Assembly (NCBI GenBank): GCA_016190505.1
Contig: JACPQM010000071.1
Coordinates: 1 to 64,000, forward strand
Length of the DNA stretch: 64,000 bases
DNA from: Chloroflexota bacterium
GTDB lineage: Bacteria > Chloroflexota > Dehalococcoidia > JACPQK01
Direction: 5' to 3'
Shown here one piece after another: positions 1 through 9,357 of this stretch. The stretch's first letter is position 1, and every line of letters starts with the position of its first letter. The notes beneath the pieces were generated by a model that was not told where the DNA came from, did no database searches, and saw only the letters and a list, made by a program, of their open reading frames with translations. Position numbers and translations under genes: made by a program.

Positions 1-138
1 CTACGCTCGCACCGGCAACGCCAGACGTGGCAAGGGAATACCGCCAGCGGGCCATCTCCGAACGCCGCCAACAGCCGGAGGTTGCTTCGCTACGCTCGCA
101 ATGACGGCAAAGGACCCCAAATGTCCAAACTCCAAGGG

Positions 139-167
139 GCGGGGTTATCACGCCCCTACGTCAACCA
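139..167. repeat. Dispersed palindrome, family A (degenerate copy)
   Basis: A GGGGCG...CGCCCCTACG inverted repeat lies just upstream of the enoyl-CoA hydratase gene. It belongs to the family with outer ends GTAGGGGCG and CGCCCCTAC that recurs through the window. The left 100 bases also contain TTGCTTCGCTACGCTCGCAATGAC-like sequence, the end of another repeat family seen near 18.6 and 26.5 kb. Confidence 0.55.
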
Positions 168-184
168 ATGCAGGAGAGGAAAAC

Positions 185-970
185 GTGGCCTACAAGAACA
201 TCATCTACCAGCGGGAGTTACCCCTGGCGGTCCTCACCTTCAACCGGCCCGAGGTGCGCAATGCCCTGAGCTATGATCTCATACAGGAGTCCATCGAGGC
301 CGTGAGGGAGGCTGAGAGGGATGACGAGGTGCGCGTGCTGATCGTCACCGGCGCCGGCGACCGCGCCTTCGTCGCGGGCGCCGACATTGCTGAGATGCAG
401 ACGCGGAACCTGGTGACCGAGCTGGGGCCGCGCTCAGGGGAGCGGCGGGTGCTCAACACGCTGCTGGAGAACCTGGGGAAGCCGACCATCGCGGCTATCA
501 ACGGCTTTGCCCTCGGCGGCGGCTGCGAGATCGCCATGTCGTGCACCCTGCGCGTTGCCTCCAACACCGCCCGCTTCGGCCAGCCCGAGATTAACCTGGG
601 CCTCATACCGGGCAATGGGGGGACCCAGCGCCTCCCCCGGCTTATCGGCAAGACCAAGGCCATGGAGTTGATATTGCTGGGCGAGATGATAGACGCCGAG
701 GAGGCCTACCGCCTGGGCCTGGTGAACCGGGTGGTGCCCCTGGCCGAGCTTATGAACGTGGCCCGCGAGATGGCCCTGAAGCTGGCCGGCAAGCCGCCCA
801 TCGCCGTGCGTCTGGCCAAGGAGGCGGTCAACGCTGCCGACAAGCTGGGCCTGCCCGAAGGGCTGGAATTCGAGGCCAAGGCCTATGCCCTGCTCTACGG
901 CACCCAGGACAAGGAGGAGGGCGTGCGTGCCTTCCTGGAGAAGCGCCCGGCGCAGTTCAAGGGGCTGTGA
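185..970 (+). CDS. Enoyl-CoA hydratase/isomerase (crotonase) family protein
   Basis: 261 aa. Crotonases hydrate 2-enoyl-CoA to 3-hydroxyacyl-CoA in the cytoplasm. The protein shows the oxyanion-hole segment AGADIAEM, both glutamates of classical hydratases (GCEIAMSC and QPEINLG) and the G-NGGTQRLPR helix. The GTG at 185 is preferred over the ATG at 101 because AGGAGAGG lies 6 nt upstream and MAYKNI is the usual family N-terminus; the longer reading adds a low-quality 28-residue leader. A thiolase gene lies 1.2 kb downstream, which fits beta-oxidation-type metabolism, but the exact substrate is not visible. Confidence 0.9.
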   Translation: MAYKNIIYQRELPLAVLTFNRPEVRNALSYDLIQESIEAVREAERDDEVRVLIVTGAGDRAFVAGADIAEMQTRNLVTELGPRSGERRVLNTLLENLGKPTIAAINGFALGGGCEIAMSCTLRVASNTARFGQPEINLGLIPGNGGTQRLPRLIGKTKAMELILLGEMIDAEEAYRLGLVNRVVPLAELMNVAREMALKLAGKPPIAVRLAKEAVNAADKLGLPEGLEFEAKAYALLYGTQDKEEGVRAFLEKRPAQFKGL

Positions 971-1064
971 GTTAAGACGCGATAGCAAGCTGGCCGGTGG
1001 CGGGGTTGAACCTGCGAACATTGGTGTGTAAGAATGGGGTGGACCGCGGCGATAGGAGGGACAC

Positions 1065-1739
1065 GTGCCAGAGTTCGCTGGCATCTATGAGCTAGCGGAG
1101 GTTGTCCGATACCTCCAAGCGACCAGTTGTGCTCCCTCGCCCAGCTACGAACAAGTGCGCCGTTGGGTTCGCAGCGGGTTGCCCATGCCCGACCTCGTGG
1201 TAACCCGTGGCAGAAACTTGGTCGTCGTTTTCGAAGACCTGATTTCCCTGCGGCTGGTAGTGGCGCTCAGGCAGGCTGGTTTCAGCCTTCAGCACATACG
1301 ATCTGTGCATGATTGGCTTCAGGACGCGACCAACTGCCAGCGACCATTCGCCATTCAGGAACTATGGGTGAGCAGCAGCGACATCTTCGTCCAAATGGAG
1401 AAGCAGTTGCTCTCTGCCTCGAAGCGAGGACAGTACGCCATGGGCTTGGTCAAGGGATGGCTTCGAACCTTGGGGCGCCCCGATCTCCCAACCGACATGA
1501 CCTTCAAGCAAGCGAATGGATGCGCCCTTGCGGCAAGCTGGAAACCGCAGCCGCACGTTGTTCTGGACCCTCTTGTCCAGTTTGGCGCACCTTGCCTGGA
1601 AGGCACCCGTATTCCCACACGGGCGGTTTGGTCCATGGTCCGTGCGGGTGATAGCCCACGGGCTGTGGCCAGGGACTACGGTGTTTCCCTCGTTGAGGTG
1701 GAAGCTGCCATCGAGTGGGAGAAAAGGCTTGCCGCCTGA
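1065..1739 (+). CDS. VapB45-like antitoxin: MerR-like HTH plus DUF433
   Basis: 224 aa, GTG start with AGGAGGG 5 nt upstream. Residues about 8-85 look like a MerR-type winged helix (YEQVRRWVRSGLP, then FEDLISLRLVVALR). The last 60 residues are a DUF433 module (VVLDPLVQFGAPCLEGTRIP, ending in a helix). This two-part build and the size match the VapB45 family (Rv2018 type). The next gene starts inside the 3' end of this one and is a PIN-like protein of VapC45 size, so the two are read as a toxin-antitoxin pair. The role in neutralising the toxin and autorepression is inferred from the family. Confidence 0.7.
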   Translation: MPEFAGIYELAEVVRYLQATSCAPSPSYEQVRRWVRSGLPMPDLVVTRGRNLVVVFEDLISLRLVVALRQAGFSLQHIRSVHDWLQDATNCQRPFAIQELWVSSSDIFVQMEKQLLSASKRGQYAMGLVKGWLRTLGRPDLPTDMTFKQANGCALAASWKPQPHVVLDPLVQFGAPCLEGTRIPTRAVWSMVRAGDSPRAVARDYGVSLVEVEAAIEWEKRLAA

Positions 1740-2145
1740 ACCGGAACAGCAGGGGCAACTCATTCTGCTGGGCGAAAACCTGAGCCCCAACGTTAGCCAA
1801 GCTCTTCGGCTGGTTGACTACAACGCGCGCCACGGGACAGAGGTCTTCCCACAACGCATGCCTGACCCAACCGTGGTCCCGTGGCTGGCATTGCAGCAAG
1901 CAGTGTGGGTAACTGCTGATGAAAGAGCACGGCGGCAGTGGGCTGAGGAGATCAGACGAGCAGGCATCCCCGTCATCTGGGTGCACCGGCCCAAGGAGGG
2001 CCTGAGCCGCAAAGCCCTGCTGTTGCTACTGCTTTGGGTGTTGGACCCAATCTTGACTGAGGTAGCCAAGGCCCGGGGACCCAGACACTTTCGCGCGTCC
2101 TTTAGCGGCAAACGGCCCAAATGGGAGGCGCTTGCCCTGAACTGA
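1729..2145 (+). CDS. VapC45-like PIN-domain toxin
   Basis: 138 aa from a TTG at 1729 that overlaps the antitoxin stop by 11 nt, with GAGAAAAGG just upstream. The protein has the DUF5615/VapC45 pattern: LLGENLSPNVSQALR at the start, then PDPTVVPWLALQQAVWVTADER, with acidic residues placed for a PIN active site, and a basic tail. Family knowledge says PIN-like ribonuclease toxin. Rv2019 has the same length. It looks intact, unlike most other toxins in this window. The TTG start is the main uncertainty. Confidence 0.6.
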   Translation: MPPEPEQQGQLILLGENLSPNVSQALRLVDYNARHGTEVFPQRMPDPTVVPWLALQQAVWVTADERARRQWAEEIRRAGIPVIWVHRPKEGLSRKALLLLLLWVLDPILTEVAKARGPRHFRASFSGKRPKWEALALN

Positions 2146-2166
2146 GCGGGGCTGACAGGAGGAAAC

Positions 2167-3354
2167 ATGGCAGCAAGGGAAGTCGTAGTCATAGACGGGG
2201 CGCGCACGCCCATCGGGCGGTTCGGCGGCGCCCTGCGGGACCTGAGCTGCACCGAGATAGGCGCCGTCGCCATGAAGGGCGCCCTGGAGAGATCGGGAGT
2301 AAGACCGGCCCAGGTCAGCCAGGTGTTCGTGGGGCACGCTCGCCAGGCAGGCAATGGCCCCAATCCAGGGCGCATCGCCGCCATCAAGGCGGGTGTGCCG
2401 GCCTCGGTGCCTGTGCTCACCGTGCAGCAGGCCTGCCTCTCGGGGATGCAGGCGGCCATCCTGGGGACCCAGGCCATCCTGCTGGGCGACAGCGACGTTG
2501 TGCTGGCCTGTGGCATGGAGCACCACAGCAGTATCCCGTTCCTGAGCACCAACACCCGTTGGGGCGCCCGCATGGGCGACGTCATGCTCTACGACGCCAT
2601 GTACAAGGATGGCTACATCTGCGGCGTCGAGCTCAAGCACATGGGCGCGCTCACCGACGACCTGGCCAAGCGCTATGGCATCACCCGCCAGGAGCAGGAC
2701 CAGTTTGCGGTGGAGAGCCAGCAGAAGGCGGACCAGGGCAAGAGGAGCGGCTTCAACGCCAGGATGATTGTCCCCGTGGAGATCAAACAAGCCCGAGGCG
2801 CCCCCATCCTGTTCAAGGAGGACGAGCACCCTCGCCCGGATACCACGCTGGAGACGCTGGGCCGGCTGTCTCCGGCTTTCAACCCCCAGGGCACCGTCAC
2901 CGCGGGCAATGCCTCGGGCATAACCGACGGGGCGGCGGCCCTGGTGCTGGCCTCAGGGGATAAGGCCCGGGAGCTCGGGCTGAAGCCCCGGGGCACCGTC
3001 CGCTCTTACGCGGTGGCCGCAGTGGAGCCTCGTGACTTCGCCGTGGCGCCGGTGCCCGCGGTGTGGCAGGCCCTGGAGCGGGCCAGCCTCAGCCTCAAGG
3101 ATATTGACCTTGTAGAGATCAACGAGGCCTTCGCCGCCCAGATGCTGGCGGTCATCCGCGACCTGGGGCTGGACCCGAGCAAGGTCAACGTCTACGGTGG
3201 CGCCGTGGCCTTGGGCCACCCCACGGGCATGTCCGGGGCGCGTATCATCTTCCAGCTCCTCTACGAGCTGGAGGAGACCGGGGGCCGCTACGGCGTCGCC
3301 ACGCTGTGCGGCAACGGCGGGCACGGCGCGGCTGTGGTGGTGGAGCGGGCGTAG
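2167..3354 (+). CDS. Thiolase (acetyl-CoA acetyltransferase)
   Basis: 395 aa, the usual thiolase length. ATG with AGGAGG 5 nt upstream. The nucleophilic cysteine lies in [12 protein letters not shown], the substrate-channel His in NEAFAAQML, and the C-terminal catalytic motifs are [11 protein letters not shown] and CGNGGHGAA; the last is a variant of the usual CxGGG loop. It either cleaves 3-ketoacyl-CoA or condenses two acetyl-CoA; sequence alone does not decide. It sits near an enoyl-CoA hydratase on the same strand but is separated from it by the VapBC45-like pair. Confidence 0.92.
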   Translation: MAAREVVVIDGARTPIGRFGGALRDLSCTEIGAVAMKGALERSGVRPAQVSQVFVGHARQAGNGPNPGRIAAIKAGVPASVPVLTVQQACLSGMQAAILGTQAILLGDSDVVLACGMEHHSSIPFLSTNTRWGARMGDVMLYDAMYKDGYICGVELKHMGALTDDLAKRYGITRQEQDQFAVESQQKADQGKRSGFNARMIVPVEIKQARGAPILFKEDEHPRPDTTLETLGRLSPAFNPQGTVTAGNASGITDGAAALVLASGDKARELGLKPRGTVRSYAVAAVEPRDFAVAPVPAVWQALERASLSLKDIDLVEINEAFAAQMLAVIRDLGLDPSKVNVYGGAVALGHPTGMSGARIIFQLLYELEETGGRYGVATLCGNGGHGAAVVVERA

Positions 3355-3361
3355 CGATGCC

Positions 3362-3398
3362 CTCACCCTAACCCTCTCCCAGAGGGAGAGGGGAGACC
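3362..3398. repeat. Short CT-rich inverted repeat downstream of thiolase
   Basis: CCCTAACCCTCTCCC followed by GAGGGAGAGGGG can fold into a hairpin just after the thiolase stop. A related CTCTCCCCTCTCCC...GAGAGGG-type stretch occurs at 8277-8313. It could stop transcription, but there is no clear T-run. Confidence 0.35.
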
Positions 3399-3495
3399 CT
3401 GCGTTCTTGTTAGCGGGACAGCGGCAGTGGAACGAGACCCACGACAGGGATAGCGTGCGAGGCCAAGTGATGCCGGACGACCGGATGGCTCACCT

Positions 3496-3530
3496 GTGGG
3501 TGGGTTCCGCTGCGCTACACCCACCCTACC
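3496..3530. repeat. Family C palindrome (RAYT-linked type)
   Basis: GGTGGGTTCCGC-TGCG-CTACACCCACCCTACC is an imperfect palindrome. It is the same sequence, inverted, as the repeats next to the tyrosine transposase at 53721 and its remnant at 57615. It lies 30 nt upstream of the cupredoxin gene start. Confidence 0.65.
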
Positions 3531-3561
3531 AGCTTTCACTCTGACTGAGGGGGGAGGCGGC

Positions 3562-5316
3562 GTGCAGTACTTGTTGGGTCCCCAGAGCACTGGCCTGGCC
3601 TTGCTGGTCGCAGAGGCCATCGTTCTGGGTGGCCTGTTCTTCGGCTTCTACCTGATACGCTACCAGCGAAGACGCCAGGCACATCACCGGGTACAGACTA
3701 CCCTGGTACTCGCAAACATGGTGCTCATCCTGGCGGCCATGGCCTTCGGGTTCAACCGCTATGTGGTCCAGGGGGGAGCGGCCAGCCCGGCAGTGGCCCG
3801 GCTAATGATCGGCCATGCCACCCTGGGAGCGGTGGCCGAGGTCATGGCGGTATACATCCTCATCCGCATGAGCAATCTGGTCCCCGAGGGCTGGCGGGTA
3901 TGGCGTTTCAGGCGCGCCATGCGGGCTACCCTGGCCCTGTGGACGGTAGTTGCCCTCAGCGGCGTTGGAGTCTACTACGGTCAGTATGTAGCCAGCGCCG
4001 GCTCACGAACGGAGCCGCCCCCACCTCCAACGACCCCGGTGCCACCCCCCACCACTCCGGGGACCGCTGGCCTGGTCGCCTGGACCAATGCGCAGGGTTT
4101 CAACGACCGCATCACCCTGACGGTGGTGAACATGCCCCCGCTGGCCTCTGGCAGGGTGTACCAGGGCTGGCTGGTGTCCCGGGCCTCCGCCTTCTTCCAG
4201 TCCCTGGGCGTCCTGGAAGTGCACGAGGACGGAACAGCGTTCCTGGAGGAGGTGTTCGCGACGAACCCCCTGACCTTGTATGACCAGGTCGTGGTCACGG
4301 TGGAGGACGCCCCGGCGAGCAAGGCCGGGCCATCCCCCACCGTGTTCCTGGTGGGGCAGATACCTCCCCAGGCTGGTGTCCACCTCCGCCACCTGCTGGT
4401 CGAAGGACCGGGCTCGCCCAGTGGCCTGGGTTTCGTCAATGCCTTGTTCCTCCACGGGCCTCACCTGGTAGTCCATGCCCGCGAGATCGAGCAGGCCCGG
4501 CAGCGGGGCAACCTGGCCTCCATGAAACGTCACGCGGAGCACCTCATCACCCTGATCGAAGGGCAGTCGGGCCCGAACTACGGAGACCTCAACCAGGACG
4601 GGGCCATCCAGGACCCGGGTGACGGGCTGGGTCTGCTGCCCTATGCACGGTTGATCGCCGAGCACGCCCAACTGGCCCTGGAGGCGCCGGACGCGACGCC
4701 GGCCATCAAGGCTCACGCGCCCCATATTGCCAGCATGGTGGACAACGTAACCAGGTGGGCCACCCAGGTTAGAGACGACGCTCTGGCCGTCATTGCTGCG
4801 GACAGCCCTCAGGCGGTGGAGGCCCAGGTAGCCGATGCGGTGGTCATTTCAGCGCGGGGCTTCCTGGGCTACGACGAGAACGGCGATGGCGAGATCGCCC
4901 CTGTCCCTAACGAGGGTGGTATCGTCCAGGTACGGGCTCATGCCCAGGCCATGGCCGGGTTGGCGCTGCGCGTCCAGCCCGGGGCCTTCGTCCAGGAGCT
5001 GCACCCACCACCAACTGCCCCATCGCCCACGCCCACGCCCACCCCCGCCCCCGGGACGGTGACCGTGCTCATGGAGCGAAACCTGTACAGAGACAAGACG
5101 CTCGTCGTCAAGCGGGGCACCACGGTAGTCTGGGTCAACAGGGATGTGGCCAAACACACAGTCACCTGGGATGCCAGGGAGGTCAACTCTGGCCTCATGT
5201 CCCAGGGTGAGACCTTCTCTTTCACGTTCAACGAGCCCGGCCGGTTCCCTTACTACTGTGAGCTGCACGGGGACAGGGGTGACATAGGCATGGCGGGCAT
5301 GGTAATCGTGGAGTGA
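3562..5316 (+). CDS. Large membrane protein: 4 TM, RskA-like, EF-hand-like loops, C-terminal cupredoxin
   Basis: 584 aa from GTG at 3562, with GGGGGAGG 5 nt upstream; an earlier start would run through a palindromic repeat. Residues 1-145 form four membrane helices. A Pro/Thr linker leads to a domain at about 175-265 (VNMPPLASGRVYQGWL, FLVGQIP) like the extracytoplasmic part of RskA anti-sigma factors. A helical region follows with two calcium-loop-like motifs (DLNQDGAIQDPGDG and DENGDGEI). The last 95 residues are a type I cupredoxin: ligands KHTV (His), YYCELHG (Cys, His) and MAGM (Met). It is probably an outward-facing electron carrier or sensor. I know no named family with this whole build. 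Confidence 0.75.
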   Translation: MQYLLGPQSTGLALLVAEAIVLGGLFFGFYLIRYQRRRQAHHRVQTTLVLANMVLILAAMAFGFNRYVVQGGAASPAVARLMIGHATLGAVAEVMAVYILIRMSNLVPEGWRVWRFRRAMRATLALWTVVALSGVGVYYGQYVASAGSRTEPPPPPTTPVPPPTTPGTAGLVAWTNAQGFNDRITLTVVNMPPLASGRVYQGWLVSRASAFFQSLGVLEVHEDGTAFLEEVFATNPLTLYDQVVVTVEDAPASKAGPSPTVFLVGQIPPQAGVHLRHLLVEGPGSPSGLGFVNALFLHGPHLVVHAREIEQARQRGNLASMKRHAEHLITLIEGQSGPNYGDLNQDGAIQDPGDGLGLLPYARLIAEHAQLALEAPDATPAIKAHAPHIASMVDNVTRWATQVRDDALAVIAADSPQAVEAQVADAVVISARGFLGYDENGDGEIAPVPNEGGIVQVRAHAQAMAGLALRVQPGAFVQELHPPPTAPSPTPTPTPAPGTVTVLMERNLYRDKTLVVKRGTTVVWVNRDVAKHTVTWDAREVNSGLMSQGETFSFTFNEPGRFPYYCELHGDRGDIGMAGMVIVE

Positions 5317-5390
5317 GAGGAGAGAGCCGGGCTGCCCTTGAGTCCGCTCCCGTCGTGGAGTATTATTCCCTATCAGGACTATCCGGAGAC

Positions 5391-5466
5391 AGGGGCGCCC
5401 CAATGCATGGGGGCACCCCTTTGTGCAACGTGGTAGGGGCGCCCCGATACATCGGGGCGCCCCTAC
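5391..5466. repeat. Two adjacent family A hairpins
   Basis: Two GC-rich inverted repeats, 5391-5420 and 5433-5466, lie between the cupredoxin gene and the aminotransferase gene. The second has 15-nt arms (GTAGGGGCGCCCCGA and its complement) and a 4-nt loop. They may act as a transcription terminator as well as being members of the dispersed family. Confidence 0.7.
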
Positions 5467-5482
5467 GAAGCAAGGAGGCGCC

Positions 5483-6595
5483 ATGAATCTGCGTATCCCG
5501 GGGCCGACGCCCTGTCCCCCTGAGGTGCTCCAGGCCCAGGCCCGCCAGATGGTAAACCACCGGGGTGTGGAGTTCGCCAACCTGATAGGTCGGGTCACCC
5601 AGCGGCTCCAGCAGGTTTTCCAGACCAAGGGGGATGTCTTTGCTCTCACCTCCTCCGGCACCGGCGCCATGGAGGCCATCGTGGTCAATACGCTGTCGCC
5701 CGGCGACCGGGTCCTGGCGCTCTCCTGTGGCGCCTTCGGCGAGCGCTTCGCCGACATCTCCAAGGCCTACGGGGCCGACGTGCAGCGCCTCGATTTCCCC
5801 TGGGGGTCCCCCGTAGACCCGGAGCAGGTGCAATTGGCCCTGCGCAAGGACACGTCCATCATGGCTATCCAGGTGGTCCATAATGAGACCTCTACCGGGG
5901 TGACCAACCCCCTCAGGGACATCGCCGCGGTGGCCAGGGAGTACGAGAAGCTACTGCTGGTAGATGCGGTGAGCAGCCTCGGCTCCCTCTACCTCCCCGT
6001 GGACGCATGGGGCTGCGATGCTGTGGCCACTGCCTCGCAGAAAGGGTTCATGGCGCCGCCCGGCCTGGGCCTGGTGGCCATGGAACCCCGGGCCTGGGAG
6101 GCCAACGCCCACGCCAGGATGCCGCGCTACTACCTGGACCTGGGCAAAGCCAAGGGCTTCCTGGCCAAGAAACAGACGCCGTGGACGCCCGCCGTGTCCA
6201 CCTACTTCGCCCTGGACGTGGCCCTGGAGATGATGCTTAAGGAGGGCCTGGCCAGTATCGTGGAGCGCCATGCTTCCGTCGCCCAGCAGGCTCGGGAGGG
6301 GGTCAAGGCGCTGGGCCTCTCGCTACTGGCGGAGAACGAGTCGTACGCCTCCAACACCGTGACCGCGGTGCGTTGCCCCGAGGGGATAGACTGCGACAAG
6401 CTGCTGCGGGCAATGCTTGACCGTGGCGTGGAGCTGGCCGAGGGCCAGGCCAAGCTCGCCGGCAAGATCTTTCGCATCGGGCATCTGGGCTACGTCTCGG
6501 AGAACGACATCACCGGGGTGCTCGAGGCCCTGGAGGAGACCCTGGTGGCACTGGGTTTCAAGGTCAAAGCAGGCGCCCCCGCCAGGCGGGACTGA
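5483..6595 (+). CDS. Class V aminotransferase, probable serine-pathway enzyme
   Basis: 370 aa, ATG with AAGGAGG 5 nt upstream. Fold-type I PLP enzyme of the alanine-glyoxylate/serine-pyruvate group: SSGTGAMEA phosphate-binding loop, the Asp-Ala pair in LLVDAVSSLG, and the PLP lysine in ATASQKGFMAPPGL. Its stop overlaps the start of serA by one base (TGATG), so the two are translationally coupled. That coupling makes phosphohydroxypyruvate the likely substrate (serC role by a class V enzyme). Alanine-glyoxylate activity remains possible. Confidence 0.85.
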   Translation: MNLRIPGPTPCPPEVLQAQARQMVNHRGVEFANLIGRVTQRLQQVFQTKGDVFALTSSGTGAMEAIVVNTLSPGDRVLALSCGAFGERFADISKAYGADVQRLDFPWGSPVDPEQVQLALRKDTSIMAIQVVHNETSTGVTNPLRDIAAVAREYEKLLLVDAVSSLGSLYLPVDAWGCDAVATASQKGFMAPPGLGLVAMEPRAWEANAHARMPRYYLDLGKAKGFLAKKQTPWTPAVSTYFALDVALEMMLKEGLASIVERHASVAQQAREGVKALGLSLLAENESYASNTVTAVRCPEGIDCDKLLRAMLDRGVELAEGQAKLAGKIFRIGHLGYVSENDITGVLEALEETLVALGFKVKAGAPARRD

Positions 6596-8178
6596 TGAAG
6601 CCACGCGTGCTGGTCACCGACCCCGTGGCCCAGGACGGCCTGGACCTGGTGGCCCGCTCCGCCCAGGTGGATGTAAGGCATGGCCTACCCCCTGCCGAGA
6701 TCGTGGCTTGTATCGGCGAGTACGCCGCCCTGATGGTCCGTAGCGAGACGAAGGTCACTGCCGACATCATCGAGGCGGGACGGAACCTCCAGGTCATCGC
6801 CCGCGCCGGAGTGGGCGTGGACAACATAGACGTGGAGGCGGCCACCCGCTGCGGAGTGGTGGTGGTGAACGCACCCCTGGCCAACACCATCTCCGCCGCC
6901 GAGCACACCATGGGCCTGATCCTGGCCCTGGCCCGGTTCATCCCTCAGGCGCACGACGCTTTCGCGCAGGGGAAGTGGGACCGGCGTTCCTTCGTCGGCG
7001 TCGAGCTGCGGGGCAAGACGCTGGGGCTGGTGGGTCTGGGCAAGGTGGGCACCGCGCTGGCCAAGAGGGCCCAGTCCTTCGACATGCGGGTCATTGCCTA
7101 TGACCCCTTCATCTCCGTGGAGGTAGCCAGGGCGATGGGGGTGGAGCTGGCGCCTCTCGACGAGCTACTGCGCCACTCGGACTTCATCAGCATCCATACC
7201 CCGCTCACCACGGCCACCCAGGGCCTGATCGGCGCCAGGGAGCTGGACATGGTCAGGCCCTCGGCCCGCATCGTGAACGCGGCCCGGGGCGGCATAGTGG
7301 ACGAGGCGGCGCTGCTGGAAGCCCTGGAAAAGGGGCGCATCGCCGGCGCGGCCCTGGACGTCTATAGCAGCGAGCCACCCAAGGACATGGCCGGCTTCCG
7401 CCACCCGCGCCTCATATGCACCCCCCACCTGGCGGCGTCCACCGTCGAGGCGCAGGCCAGCGTGGCCGTGGACGTGGCCGAGGAGGTGATCGCAGTGCTG
7501 GAGGGCCGCCCTCCGCGTTACGCGGTGAATGTGCCGGCCATGCCCCCCGACGTGGCGGCGGTGGTCCGCCCGTTCTTCCCGGTGGCCAACCTGGTGGGCC
7601 GTGTGGTCACCCAGCTCGCCGAGGGGCAATGGGCCAGCCTCCACATCAAATACGAGGGCGATGTCGCCGGCTACGACTGCACCGTGCTCAAGGCGGCGCT
7701 GCTTCAGGGCCTCCTGGAAACGGTGACCGGTGAGGAAAGGGTCAACCTCGTCAACGCCCATCAGGTGGCGGCCCGTCGAGGACTGCGCATTATCGAGCAC
7801 AAGGACGCGCTGTGCCAGGACTACGGCAACCTGGTGACTGCCGAGCTCACCACCAGCAGCGGAGTCACCGCCTCTGCGGGCACATTGATGCGGGGCAAGC
7901 CCCACATCGTGCGGGTGAACAACTACTGGCTCGACCTGGTCCCCGACGACGCCTATCTGCTGTTCTGCGACCACCGGGACCGCCCGGGCCTCATTGGCGC
8001 TGTGGGCAACGTGACGGGGGCCGCGGACATCAACATCAGCTCCATGCACGTGGGCCGTACGCAGGCCCGGGGGCAGGCCCTCATGGTGCTGGGACTGGAC
8101 GAAGCCCTGGGCCCCGACGCGCTCAAGGCCATCCTGGCCATCCCCGACATCTACACTGCCAAGATCGTGAAGCTGTAG
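6595..8178 (+). CDS. serA: D-3-phosphoglycerate dehydrogenase (long form)
   Basis: 527 aa, matching long-form SerA with an intervening domain and a C-terminal ACT domain. The NAD-binding loop is GLVGLGKVGTALAKRA; catalytic residues lie in NAARGGIVDEAAL and CTPHLAAST. The ACT domain (about 455-527: HRDRPGLIGAVGNVTG) is where serine usually gives feedback control. It oxidises 3-phosphoglycerate to 3-phosphohydroxypyruvate, the first step of serine synthesis, and is coupled to the aminotransferase. The stop TAG is the first part of a GTAGGGGCG repeat end. Confidence 0.95.
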   Translation: MKPRVLVTDPVAQDGLDLVARSAQVDVRHGLPPAEIVACIGEYAALMVRSETKVTADIIEAGRNLQVIARAGVGVDNIDVEAATRCGVVVVNAPLANTISAAEHTMGLILALARFIPQAHDAFAQGKWDRRSFVGVELRGKTLGLVGLGKVGTALAKRAQSFDMRVIAYDPFISVEVARAMGVELAPLDELLRHSDFISIHTPLTTATQGLIGARELDMVRPSARIVNAARGGIVDEAALLEALEKGRIAGAALDVYSSEPPKDMAGFRHPRLICTPHLAASTVEAQASVAVDVAEEVIAVLEGRPPRYAVNVPAMPPDVAAVVRPFFPVANLVGRVVTQLAEGQWASLHIKYEGDVAGYDCTVLKAALLQGLLETVTGEERVNLVNAHQVAARRGLRIIEHKDALCQDYGNLVTAELTTSSGVTASAGTLMRGKPHIVRVNNYWLDLVPDDAYLLFCDHRDRPGLIGAVGNVTGAADINISSMHVGRTQARGQALMVLGLDEALGPDALKAILAIPDIYTAKIVKL

Positions 8179-8270
8179 GGGCGTAATTCATTGCGCCCCC
8201 CGCGCAAGCCATTGGGCCCTGGCATTTTGTTGCAGGCCGGCCCGGGGGTCGTGATAAACCGCGCCCCTAC
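8175..8270. repeat. Family A repeat with long inner segment
   Basis: Outer ends GTAGGGGCG (8175) and CGCCCCTAC (ending 8270) flank a 78-nt inner part. The left end supplies the serA stop codon. A CT-rich hairpin follows at 8277-8313. Confidence 0.6.
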
Positions 8271-8328
8271 GTTGGCCTCTCCCCTCTCCCTTTGGAAGAG
8301 GGACGGGGTGAGGGCACGCTCTACCCGC

Positions 8329-8356
8329 TTGTTTTTCCTCCATCGGCTGATATAAT
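8329..8356 (+). promoter_or_regulatory. Candidate sigma-70-type promoter for ilvE
   Basis: TTGTTT (8329-8334), a 16-nt spacer and a perfect TATAAT (8351-8356) lie 37 nt upstream of the ilvE ATG. An AGGAG Shine-Dalgarno sits between, at 8379-8383. Confidence 0.5.
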
Positions 8357-8392
8357 GGGCGCCAGCCTGGGGAAGAATAGGAGACATGATGC

Positions 8393-9325
8393 ATGGCGCA
8401 GTACGCTTTCTTCGATAACAAGTTCGTCCCACTGGCCGAGGCCAAGGTCAGCGTGATGACCCATGCCATGCACTATGGTACTGGCTGCTTTGAGGGCATT
8501 CGAGGGAACTGGAACGACGAGCAGGGCCAGATGTATCTATTCCGCGTGGCGGACCACTACCGCCGCCTTCTCCAGAGCGCGCGTATTCTCCGGATGGAGC
8601 TCCCATACACCGTCGAGCAACTGTGTGACACCACCCGCGAGCTGGTGGAGAAGTGTGGCTTCAAGGAAGACGTTTACGTCCGCCCCCTGGCCTACAAGAG
8701 CTCCGAGGTCATCGGAGTACGCCTGCACAACCTGGATGCGGCCCTCACCATTTTCGTAGTCCCCTTCGGCAACTACCTGGACGTGACCAAAGGCATACGG
8801 GCCTGCGTTTCCACCTGGCGGCGCATTGACGACAACATGATCCCGCCCCGGGCCAAGATCACCGGCCTCTACGTGAACAGCGCGCTGGCCAAGTCGGAAG
8901 CCGCCGCCAACGGCTATGACGAGGCCATCCTGCTGACCCGCGAGGGCCATGTGTCCGAAGGGAGCGGCGAGAACCTTTTCCTGGTCACTGGGGGCCGGCT
9001 GATAACTCCCCCACCGTACGACAACATCCTCGTGGGCATCACGCGGGATACCGCCATCGAGCTGGCCAAGAACGAGATGGGGCTGGAGACGGAGGAGCGG
9101 TGCGTGGACCGCACCGAGCTGTACCTGGCCCAGGAGTGCTTCCTCACTGGTACTGCGGCCCACGTCACGCCGGTTCTGGAGATTGACGGCCGCCCCGTGG
9201 GCAACGGCCAGGTCGGACCCGTCGCCCGGCGCATCCAGGAGCTCTATTTCGACGTGGTCCGGGGAAGAAACCGCAAGTACCTGGGCTGGTGCACCCCCGC
9301 CTACTCCAATCTGGTCAAGGCATAG
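8393..9325 (+). CDS. ilvE: Branched-chain amino acid aminotransferase
   Basis: 310 aa, class IV PLP aminotransferase. It moves the amino group between glutamate and the branched 2-oxo acids in the last step of valine, leucine and isoleucine synthesis. Visible features: MHYGTGCFEGIRG near the N-terminus, the lysine region ITGLYVNSALAKSEA, and SEGSGENLFLV with GITRDTAIELA binding the phosphate of PLP. The start ATG has AGGAG 9 nt upstream and its own promoter-like sequence. No other ilv or leu genes are near. Confidence 0.95.
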   Translation: MAQYAFFDNKFVPLAEAKVSVMTHAMHYGTGCFEGIRGNWNDEQGQMYLFRVADHYRRLLQSARILRMELPYTVEQLCDTTRELVEKCGFKEDVYVRPLAYKSSEVIGVRLHNLDAALTIFVVPFGNYLDVTKGIRACVSTWRRIDDNMIPPRAKITGLYVNSALAKSEAAANGYDEAILLTREGHVSEGSGENLFLVTGGRLITPPPYDNILVGITRDTAIELAKNEMGLETEERCVDRTELYLAQECFLTGTAAHVTPVLEIDGRPVGNGQVGPVARRIQELYFDVVRGRNRKYLGWCTPAYSNLVKA

Positions 9326-9357
9326 GCCGGCACCATTCTAGACGGAGATACGGCTCC

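Noticed and set aside
3496-3561. Longer start for the cupredoxin gene at 3496
   Set aside because: It would translate through a family C palindrome; the GTG at 3562 has a good ribosome site.
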